Shown piece after piece: positions 32,466 to 38,619 of a DNA stretch of 38,619 bases (the stretch's first letter is position 1; each line of letters opens with the position of its first letter). The position numbers were made by a program, and so were the translations under genes. The DNA lies in assembly GCA_002422205.1 (NCBI GenBank), contig DITS01000035.1, positions 1 to 38,619 of the forward strand, written 5' to 3'. Under the pieces are notes generated by a model. That model was not told the origin of the DNA. It searched no databases and worked only from the letters and a program-made list of their open reading frames with translations. Source of the DNA: Alphaproteobacteria bacterium UBA6178. GTDB lineage: Bacteria; Pseudomonadota; Alphaproteobacteria; Rickettsiales; UBA3002.

Positions 32466-33785
32466 ATGATGACCAACGCACAGGAACAAAAGACACAGCC
32501 CGACCCGCGAATCCAGCAAAGCGTAGAGCATGCGGGGTCGCTGACGCGTGGTGTCGCGCATTGGATACACGAGCACCCCACCTTCACCAACAGCAATCCG
32601 ATAGGCTATACCGGTTATCAGTTTGTGCGCTCGGCTTTGGCGTCGGTGCCCTATGGCGTTTCGATGGCCGCCACATGGCTGGGCATGAAAAATCTGGGCG
32701 AGTTGGGAGAAAGCATCGCCAAGGCGGGCGAGCTGTCCGGCTCGGGTTGGAAACGGTCTTTCGGCACCCACATGCATGGCTTTGCGACCTACAAGCCGGC
32801 AGTGGCGTCCGCCATGATCGGCACCAGCTTTACGCTGTATCGTGGCACCAGCAAAATCGGCAAATGGGCGAACGAGCATTTCTTCAATAAAAAAGACAGC
32901 GAAGACCAAACCATCTACAAGCTCCAGCATTTCCCCGAAGTGCTATGGGGCAAAATCAAAGAAGTCGCCCCCGCCGAGGTGCATTCCACCCCCGTCGCGG
33001 CGATTGTACTGGGCTTTCTGGTTTCCGCTTTCGACCCCACTCATATTCCGGCCCATCTTAGAGCCACGCAAGCCAATATGAAACTGGCGCAGGCCGAAGG
33101 GCGCAGCTTTCAGTTTTTCAAAGACATGCTTACCCATCCGGAAGCAAAACTGGTACAGCATTGCGCCACTAATACCTTTGCCTATAGCCTGTTTTTCGAA
33201 GTCGGTGACCGCCGCTTTAAAGACAAGCAAATCGAGCGCGGCAACTGGGAAGGTGATGCAGGCTCGATATCGGGCGGGCGCTCGCGCTCGCATCCGGGCC
33301 TAAGCAGCAACGGCAACAAAAAGCTGCATGACGGCGAACCCGTCAAAATTCGTGGTGCCCATGCCGATGATACGTTGGATTTCCTCACTGGCGAGCCGAG
33401 CCTTGGCCGTTTTGCCTTCCGCCGTGTGGTACCCACCGCGATTGGTATCACCGGCTATACCGCCTTTAAAATGCGCGCCGCGCCCATGTTTCTGGGTCAT
33501 TTTACCGAGGGCCTCAAAACCATGGCCGATATCCCCACCCACGCATGGCGCGAAGGCGCGGCGACATCACTGTTTTTCATGATTCCGTGGGTGTCCGATA
33601 AATATGCACCCATGTATGACAAGGTGGTAGACCGGCTGGAAGAAATGGTGTCGGGCAAACCGGTGCATTACCAGCCCGAGCTTCCCCCCAAAGACCGCGA
33701 GCGCATCGAGCAGAATCAGGAAAAGCTACTCGACAAACTAAAAGAAAAAGAAAAATCCGCAGGCGATTTAATCGCGAGCCGGTAA
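32466..33785 (+). CDS. Hypothetical protein
   Basis: A 439-residue protein of no family I recognise; the ATG at 32466 (or 32469) is chosen because the in-frame extension upstream looks non-coding and would overlap the trpS promoter region. Several short hydrophobic helices (GYQFVRSALASVPYGVSMAA, and PVAAIVLGFLVSAF near 165-180) suggest membrane association. The middle has a Gly/Ser-rich basic loop (SISGGRSRSHPGLSSNGNKK), and the C-terminus is a charged helix (RERIEQNQEKLLDKLKEKEK). A short stretch (IGKWANEHFF) resembles ARKWDQFTSENIF of the His-rich protein at 6700-7569. Confidence 0.72.
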   Translation: MMTNAQEQKTQPDPRIQQSVEHAGSLTRGVAHWIHEHPTFTNSNPIGYTGYQFVRSALASVPYGVSMAATWLGMKNLGELGESIAKAGELSGSGWKRSFGTHMHGFATYKPAVASAMIGTSFTLYRGTSKIGKWANEHFFNKKDSEDQTIYKLQHFPEVLWGKIKEVAPAEVHSTPVAAIVLGFLVSAFDPTHIPAHLRATQANMKLAQAEGRSFQFFKDMLTHPEAKLVQHCATNTFAYSLFFEVGDRRFKDKQIERGNWEGDAGSISGGRSRSHPGLSSNGNKKLHDGEPVKIRGAHADDTLDFLTGEPSLGRFAFRRVVPTAIGITGYTAFKMRAAPMFLGHFTEGLKTMADIPTHAWREGAATSLFFMIPWVSDKYAPMYDKVVDRLEEMVSGKPVHYQPELPPKDRERIEQNQEKLLDKLKEKEKSAGDLIASR

Positions 33786-33841
33786 GCAACCTGACTCGAA
33801 TTATACTTTTCTCCTGAAGCCATTACGTTATAGTGCCGCGC

Positions 33842-34837
33842 ATGAGCATTGAACAATACCCGCAAACGCGCCTGCGCCGTACCCGTGCTACCCATTGGTC
33901 GCGCCGGTTGGTTGCTGAGCACCAGCTTAGCATAGCGGATTTAATCTGGCCTCTATTCGTGGCGGAATCCGCCGATTGCGGTGCTATCGCCACCATGCCC
34001 GATGTTAACCGCCTGAGCATTCAGCAGGCCGTCGACGCCGCGCGCGAAGCGGCAGCGCTGGGCATTCCGGCTATCGCGCTGTTTCCCTGCACCCCCGCCG
34101 CGCATAAATCCGACGACGGGGCAGAGGGACTGAACCCTGAAAACCTGATATGCCGCAGTGTGCGCGCGATTAAGGCGGCCGTGCCGGAGATTGGTATTAT
34201 CTGCGATGTCGCGCTTGACCCCTACACCTCCCACGGGCAAGACGGGCTGCTACGTGGCGGCGTAATTGTAAATGACGAAACGGTAGCGCTATTATGCAAA
34301 CAGGCCGTGGTACAAGCACAAGCCGGATGCGACATCATCGCCCCCTCCGACATGATGGACGGGCGGGTAGGCGCCATCCGCCGCGCGTTGGACGAGGCGG
34401 GATTTGAACAAGTGCAGATTCTATCCTACGCCGCCAAATATGCGTCGGCATTTTATGGCCCCTTCCGTGATGCGGTCGGTTCCAAATCGGCACTCGGCAA
34501 GGCCGACAAACGCAGCTATCAGATGGACCCCGCCAACCGCCGCGAAGCGCGCCGCGAAGTAGCCATGGATATCGCCGAAGGCGCGGATATGGTGATGATA
34601 AAACCCGGTATGCCTTATCTGGATATCATCCGCGACATGCGTGAAACATTCGATGTGCCGGTACTCGCCTATCAGGTCAGCGGCGAATATGCGATGATGA
34701 AACATGCCACAGCAGCAGGTGCACTGGAATTTATGCCTTGTATGCTGGAATCATTATTGGCGTTTAAGCGGGCAGGCGCATCCGCCATTTTCACCTATGC
34801 GGCGCTCGATGTGGCGAAGATACTGCGCGACGAATAA
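33842..34837 (+). CDS. hemB: Delta-aminolevulinic acid dehydratase (porphobilinogen synthase)
   Basis: This enzyme condenses two 5-aminolevulinates to porphobilinogen for haem and B12. The Schiff-base lysines are visible: Lys199 in LSYAAKYASAFYGPFR and Lys254 in MVMIKPGMPYLD. The metal-site segment reads DVALDPYTSHGQDG, with Asp where zinc enzymes have Cys, so it is the magnesium-dependent form as in Bradyrhizobium. The start is ATG 33842; the GTG at 33833 is also in frame. TATAGT lies 7 nt before the ATG without a clear Shine-Dalgarno, so a leaderless mRNA is possible. Confidence 0.96.
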   Translation: MSIEQYPQTRLRRTRATHWSRRLVAEHQLSIADLIWPLFVAESADCGAIATMPDVNRLSIQQAVDAAREAAALGIPAIALFPCTPAAHKSDDGAEGLNPENLICRSVRAIKAAVPEIGIICDVALDPYTSHGQDGLLRGGVIVNDETVALLCKQAVVQAQAGCDIIAPSDMMDGRVGAIRRALDEAGFEQVQILSYAAKYASAFYGPFRDAVGSKSALGKADKRSYQMDPANRREARREVAMDIAEGADMVMIKPGMPYLDIIRDMRETFDVPVLAYQVSGEYAMMKHATAAGALEFMPCMLESLLAFKRAGASAIFTYAALDVAKILRDE

Positions 34838-35875
34838 TTAATTGGGGCTATAGGTATTCACATCGATCAAGCCGTTGATAATGCGTTCGCGGGTGATCAA
34901 CACCTGCTCGACCAGATCATCAGTAATGAGGTGTTTGTTATGCACATCGACGGCAAAATCAAGCGCCATCTCTTTGAGTCCTAATGATTTAATGCCCGCT
35001 TCCCACTTGCCTGTCTGGCTGCTTTTGAGCGTGTTAAACACCGCATTATCCACGCGCTTGATCATCGAGGTCAGCACATGGCCGGGATAGAGCCCGTTCT
35101 GGTTAGTATCCACCCCAATCGCATATTTGCCGGTATCCTTCGCTGCGCGCAGCACCCCAAGGCCCGAGCCGCCCGCAGCTGTAAAAATCACATCCACCCC
35201 TGCGCCATATTGCTTGGTCGCCAACTCATAGGCCACATCCGGCTGGCTCCACGCCGTGGGGGTATCACCCACCATATCCGATTGAATCTGAATGGTAGGC
35301 CGCACAAACTTTGCGCCCTGACTATAACCTTGCCCGAAATTACGAATGAGCGGTACATCCATCCCGCCGATAAAGCCGATTTTGCCGCTTTTCGAAGAAT
35401 AAGCCGCGATCATACCCACTAAAAACGCGCCTTCATGGTCTTTAAAAATAATCGATTGTACATTCTGGTATAAAGGCGGCACCAGCCCGTCGATCACGGT
35501 AAAGCGCGTATTGGGGAATTGCTGCGCTAAATTGAGCACCGGCAGCACATTCTGATACCCCACCGCGACAATCGGTGAGTAGCCTTTTTCCGCAATCGCG
35601 CGGATGAAGGCGGTGCCGTCTTCATTTTCCGGCAGGCGATATTCCTCGAAGCTGATACCCAACTCGTTTTTCGCACGGCTCGCGCCTTCGCGCGCCATAT
35701 TGATAAATGCCCGCTCACTATCCTGCTTGCCGGTTACATATAGCAATGCAGGCTTGAAACGCTCCTTATCCTGCGCGTCGGTGGGGGAAAGCGCAAAGGC
35801 GCTCGACGTGAAAATGCCAGAGAAAACCAATGCGCAAGCAAGGACAACCCATGATACAAAATGATTCTTGCGCAA
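34838..35875 (-). CDS. BMP-family (BmpA/PnrA-like) substrate-binding lipoprotein-like protein
   Basis: A 345-residue periplasmic binding protein starting at TTG with AGGGA 8 nt upstream. It has a Sec signal (HFVSWVVLACALVFSGIFTS, cleavage near SAFA). The mature part shows the BMP pattern: AFINMAREGASRAKNELG, IVAVGYQNVLPVLNLAQQFP, FKDHEGAFLVGMIAAYSSKSGKIGFIGG with natural turns, and VIFTAAGGSGLGVLRAAKD. Family members bind nucleosides for ABC import. No permease or ATPase genes are adjacent, so it is an orphan in this window. No lipobox Cys follows the signal, unlike many BMP lipoproteins. Confidence 0.9.
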   Translation of the reverse strand: MRKNHFVSWVVLACALVFSGIFTSSAFALSPTDAQDKERFKPALLYVTGKQDSERAFINMAREGASRAKNELGISFEEYRLPENEDGTAFIRAIAEKGYSPIVAVGYQNVLPVLNLAQQFPNTRFTVIDGLVPPLYQNVQSIIFKDHEGAFLVGMIAAYSSKSGKIGFIGGMDVPLIRNFGQGYSQGAKFVRPTIQIQSDMVGDTPTAWSQPDVAYELATKQYGAGVDVIFTAAGGSGLGVLRAAKDTGKYAIGVDTNQNGLYPGHVLTSMIKRVDNAVFNTLKSSQTGKWEAGIKSLGLKEMALDFAVDVHNKHLITDDLVEQVLITRERIINGLIDVNTYSPN

Positions 35876-35942
35876 TTACTGTATTCCCTGCTTTATTTAT
35901 TATACTATGCGGTATTGCCGCGCAGTGTAGGCGCTTTAGCTG

Positions 35943-37724
35943 ATGAATCAAGTGACAATACGGTTACAATCTATGCCCGATAATTTTGCCGATCGCCTCG
36001 CTTCGCTCACGCTCGCACTCCAACATGCGCAGCTCGATGGATTTATTCAACCCGTGAATGATGAGTTTCAAGGCGAATACACCCCAGACTATGCCAAACG
36101 ACTGGAATGGATAAGCGGTTTTACCGGCTCGGCAGGGGCTGGGCTGTTTTTGGCCCATCCGATCAAAAACAAACAGGCGATCTTATTCGTCGATGGGCGC
36201 TACACATTGCAAGCAGCCCAGCAGGTCGATACGCAGCAATATACCATCATCAACAGCATGGATGCGCCCTTACCGCAATGGCTTGCGGCGCATTTGGGCG
36301 CGTCCGATATGCGCATCGGCTACGATCCGTGGCTGCATACCGAAGCCCAAATCCGCCACTGGCACCAGCTTGTGGATAAAACTTCTATTAAATTGATACC
36401 ATTAAATAAAAATCCGATTGATGGTATATGGAATGACCAGCCCACACCCCCGTTAGGGGCCGTAACAGCGCACCCGTTAACTTATGCCGGAGAAAGCATC
36501 GAATCGAAATGCGCTAAAATCGTGCAAACCTTGGCTGATCAACATGCCGATGCTGTATTACTTGCCTTGCCTGATGGCATCAACTGGCTGCTCAATATCC
36601 GTGGGGATGATATCCCTTACAATCCATTGCTCCTATCCTTCGCGCTTGTGGATAAGTCTGGGGGTATACGCTTAATAACGTATGAACGACCGTTTAATTG
36701 GAATGCGCATTATAATAAAATTAATATCTGTAATTTCAATGATTTATCATATAATTGTAATGTTATATTTCAAAATTATTCCCGCGTGATGATGGATCCT
36801 CACACTACGGCCAGCTGGTTCTTCGCGCATGCGCGCGAAATGGGCCTCGATATCATTGAACATAAAGACCCAACCTTAATGCTCAAGGCCATTAAAAACC
36901 CAGTGGAAATGGAAGGGATGCGCAATGCCCATGCACGCGATGGGAAAGCTCTGAGCCATTTGTTGGAATGGTTGCAAAGCGAAACCATCCTGCGCGATGT
37001 CACCGAGCTTGAGGTCATGGACAAATTAGAGCAGATGCGCGCCCAAACCGGCAATCTCTATCGCGGGCCAAGCTTTGCCACCATTGCCGGAGCGGGTGAG
37101 CATGGCGCCATTGTGCATTACCACGCAACCCAATCCAGCAACCGTATATTGGGACAGGGCGAGTTATTTTTGCTCGATTCCGGCGGACAATATCTCGATG
37201 GCACCACCGATGTAACGCGCACTATCGCCATCGGCGCGCCCAGCGGCGAAATGCGCGAACGCTTCACGCAAGTGCTTAAAGGCCATATCGCCATTGCCAC
37301 CGCTATTTTTCCGCAAGGCACCAGCGGCAGTCAGCTCGATGCGCTGGCACGTCAGTATTTATGGGAAGCCGCGTGCGATTACGACCATGGCACCGGCCAT
37401 GGCGTCGGCTCGTTTTTATGTGTGCATGAAGGCCCGCAGCGCATATCCAAGCGCGGCGGCGATACGCCACTGCAAGCGGGCATGGTATTGTCGAACGAGC
37501 CGGGCTATTACAAAACCGGTGAATATGGCATCCGCATCGAAAATCTGGTGCTGGTTGTCGAAGGCCCCACCGGCGAAGACGGGCGGCAGTTTCTGCAATT
37601 CGAAACCCTCACATTAGCGCCGCTCGATGAAAGCCTGATCGATCACAGCCTGTTAACACCCAAAGAAACCCAGTGGTTACACGAATATCAGGCAAGGGTA
37701 GCAGCCAATAACCGCAGCGCGTAA
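35943..37724 (+). CDS. pepP: Xaa-Pro aminopeptidase (M24, aminopeptidase P)
   Basis: A 593-residue protein of the long, eukaryote-like aminopeptidase P group that removes N-terminal residues before proline. Two creatinase-like N-terminal domains (about 1-330) precede the pita-bread catalytic domain. Dinuclear metal ligands fall in LLDSGGQYLDGTTDVTR (two Asp), GTGHGVGSFLCVHEGP (His), and SNEPGYYKTGEYGIRIEN (two Glu). The ATG at 35943 lacks a Shine-Dalgarno; ATG 35976 is an alternative. A stretch around 36670-36780 is locally AT-rich but aligns with the second creatinase domain, so the gene is intact. Confidence 0.93.
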   Translation: MNQVTIRLQSMPDNFADRLASLTLALQHAQLDGFIQPVNDEFQGEYTPDYAKRLEWISGFTGSAGAGLFLAHPIKNKQAILFVDGRYTLQAAQQVDTQQYTIINSMDAPLPQWLAAHLGASDMRIGYDPWLHTEAQIRHWHQLVDKTSIKLIPLNKNPIDGIWNDQPTPPLGAVTAHPLTYAGESIESKCAKIVQTLADQHADAVLLALPDGINWLLNIRGDDIPYNPLLLSFALVDKSGGIRLITYERPFNWNAHYNKINICNFNDLSYNCNVIFQNYSRVMMDPHTTASWFFAHAREMGLDIIEHKDPTLMLKAIKNPVEMEGMRNAHARDGKALSHLLEWLQSETILRDVTELEVMDKLEQMRAQTGNLYRGPSFATIAGAGEHGAIVHYHATQSSNRILGQGELFLLDSGGQYLDGTTDVTRTIAIGAPSGEMRERFTQVLKGHIAIATAIFPQGTSGSQLDALARQYLWEAACDYDHGTGHGVGSFLCVHEGPQRISKRGGDTPLQAGMVLSNEPGYYKTGEYGIRIENLVLVVEGPTGEDGRQFLQFETLTLAPLDESLIDHSLLTPKETQWLHEYQARVAANNRSA

Positions 37725-37775
37725 TTTCATGAAAATGTCATCCAATAACAGGAAGATAAAGTTATAGTGCAAGCT

Positions 37776-38165
37776 ATGACAGAAGCCGATTTAAACCAAC
37801 GCCTGCACAGTCTTGCCGCCGATGAAGCTATTCGCGGTAAAATAGATGAGTATGCTAAGCAAGTGCTAGAGAGGCAGAAAGCCGTCCCCACAATTAGCTA
37901 TGACTATCTGAGTGGAGAGAATACGGTTGAATATCCGAATGAATGGGCAATGCAGAGCGCAAAAACGGCTTTAAAAGATGCACTCATCACGCAAGGCTAT
38001 GACATAGCAGTTGCGGATACGCTTATTTTCCACATATACAAACTAGCCACAGCTAACCAATTAAATGACGTGTTAAGCGCTAACGACACACCAAGAAACC
38101 AAATTCCTGCCAAAAAACTTGAGCGTCAGGGAGTACTAGATTTCGGCGAAGCGCTAGCAAAATAA
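37776..38165 (+). CDS. Small hypothetical protein
   Basis: A 129-residue soluble helical protein of unknown family. It opens with TEADLNQRLHSLAADEAIRG and has a long charged helix (KIDEYAKQVLERQKAV). It is more AT-rich than pepP before it. TATAGT sits 7 nt before the ATG, the same spacing as in front of hemB; a GTG at 37767 is in frame and has AGGAAG 10 nt upstream, so the start is uncertain. It is convergent with uvrD with a 7-bp gap. Confidence 0.6.
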   Translation: MTEADLNQRLHSLAADEAIRGKIDEYAKQVLERQKAVPTISYDYLSGENTVEYPNEWAMQSAKTALKDALITQGYDIAVADTLIFHIYKLATANQLNDVLSANDTPRNQIPAKKLERQGVLDFGEALAK

Positions 38166-38172
38166 TGCAGGC

Positions 38173-38619
38173 TCACACTTTGCTGACATAATCCGCCATC
38201 ACCTTTTTTTGTCCCGCATGTTTGAAGGCAATCGTCAGATGGTCACCATCGGCGGCTAGCACCACCCCATTGCCAAATTTCTGATGAAACACGGCACTGC
38301 CTTTGGCAAAGCCATGCGCCAGCGGGGCGGTAGCAAAGCTGGTGGCGGCGGGCTCGCGCAGGCTGCGGGTGACATTTTGCAAAGATGCATTGACCAAACT
38401 GTCAATATCGCGCTGAAACAGCGCAGGCCCGCTCGCGCGGCGACTATACACACCGCCTTCAAGTATCTCGATATGATCCTGCGGCAATTCCTGCAAAAAG
38501 CGCGAAGGAATACTCGATTGCCACTGATTATACATGCGCCGGTTGGCGGCATGGCTGATGATGCAGAATTTTTTGGCGCGCGTAATGCCCACATAAGCGA
38601 GGCGGCGTTCTTCTTCCAA
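38173..38619 (-). CDS. UvrD/PcrA-type DNA helicase, C-terminal end (runs off right edge)
   Basis: The last 149 codons of a superfamily 1A helicase. Motif VI is visible at the edge: EEERRLAYVGITRAKK, containing the ATP-contacting Arg. A low-conservation linker and the C-terminal Tudor-like domain GSAVFHQKFGNGVVLAADGD followed by HAGQKKVMADYV are typical of UvrD/PcrA and bind RNA polymerase. The enzyme unwinds DNA in mismatch and nucleotide-excision repair. Whether it is UvrD or a PcrA-like paralogue cannot be decided without the N-terminus. Confidence 0.92.
   Translation of the reverse strand: MEEERRLAYVGITRAKKFCIISHAANRRMYNQWQSSIPSRFLQELPQDHIEILEGGVYSRRASGPALFQRDIDSLVNASLQNVTRSLREPAATSFATAPLAHGFAKGSAVFHQKFGNGVVLAADGDHLTIAFKHAGQKKVMADYVSKV

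Noticed and set aside
36670..36785. AT-rich patch inside pepP, considered as a palindromic or mobile insertion in the coding sequence
   Set aside because: The residues align in length with the second creatinase domain of aminopeptidase P; only composition is odd.

Overview
The window is a gene-dense stretch of chromosome, about 50% GC, from an alphaproteobacterium. This rests on gene content and order: bolA and a J-domain gene beside cobS, lipA followed by a COQ10-type gene, rpoZ followed by a bifunctional relA/spoT homologue, a Mg-type hemB, and two TTAA-N7-TTAA motifs of the kind bound by the alphaproteobacterial cell-cycle regulator CtrA. Many long proteins have no recognisable family, which suggests a poorly sampled lineage. 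I cannot name an order with confidence.

Layout, left to right. 1-2385 (minus): an XRE regulator, a J-domain protein, a lipoprotein, an unknown protein and the N-terminal third of cobS, the last members overlapping. 2484-4918: bolA, ogt, an orphan parA-like ATPase and the threonylcarbamoyl-AMP synthase gene. 4950-6660: a tRNA-Asn with promoter and terminator, a 16-bp copy of its 3' end 152 bp downstream, an AT-rich gene with a HEPN-like RNase motif, and a hicAB toxin-antitoxin pair. This looks like a small tRNA-borne defence or toxin island. 6700-9777 (minus): a four-gene operon of unknown function with a very His-rich protein and a small His/Cys exported protein, possibly metal-related. 9876-14992: htpX, yceI, cspA and a short bifunctional putA. 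14999-15845: two overlapping unknown genes.

15846-24478: a large unknown helical and Pro/Ala-rich protein behind a CtrA-like site, queH, an AT-rich GT-C-type membrane glycosyltransferase, terC, and a minus-strand run lipA, COQ10-type gene, QEGLA (DUF1704) metallopeptidase. 24479-29073: a peptidoglycan-binding repeat protein behind another CtrA-like site, then rpoZ and rsh (stringent response). 29074-33785: an unknown protein, a family-5 uracil-DNA glycosylase, trpS with a membrane-anchored 17-kDa-antigen-like protein, and an unknown protein. 33842-38619: hemB, an orphan BMP-type binding protein, an M24 aminopeptidase P, an unknown small protein and the C-terminal end of a UvrD/PcrA helicase.

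Most recognisable genes are housekeeping: translation (trpS, tsaC/sua5, tRNA-Asn, queH), transcription and stringent response (rpoZ, rsh, cspA), cofactors (lipA, hemB, cobS, COQ10), DNA repair (ogt, udgB, uvrD) and protein quality control (htpX). The parts most likely to be new are the tRNA-Asn/HEPN/HicAB island, the His-rich operon, and three large unknown genes (starting at 16107, 24479 and 32466) that share upstream sequence and may form one regulon.
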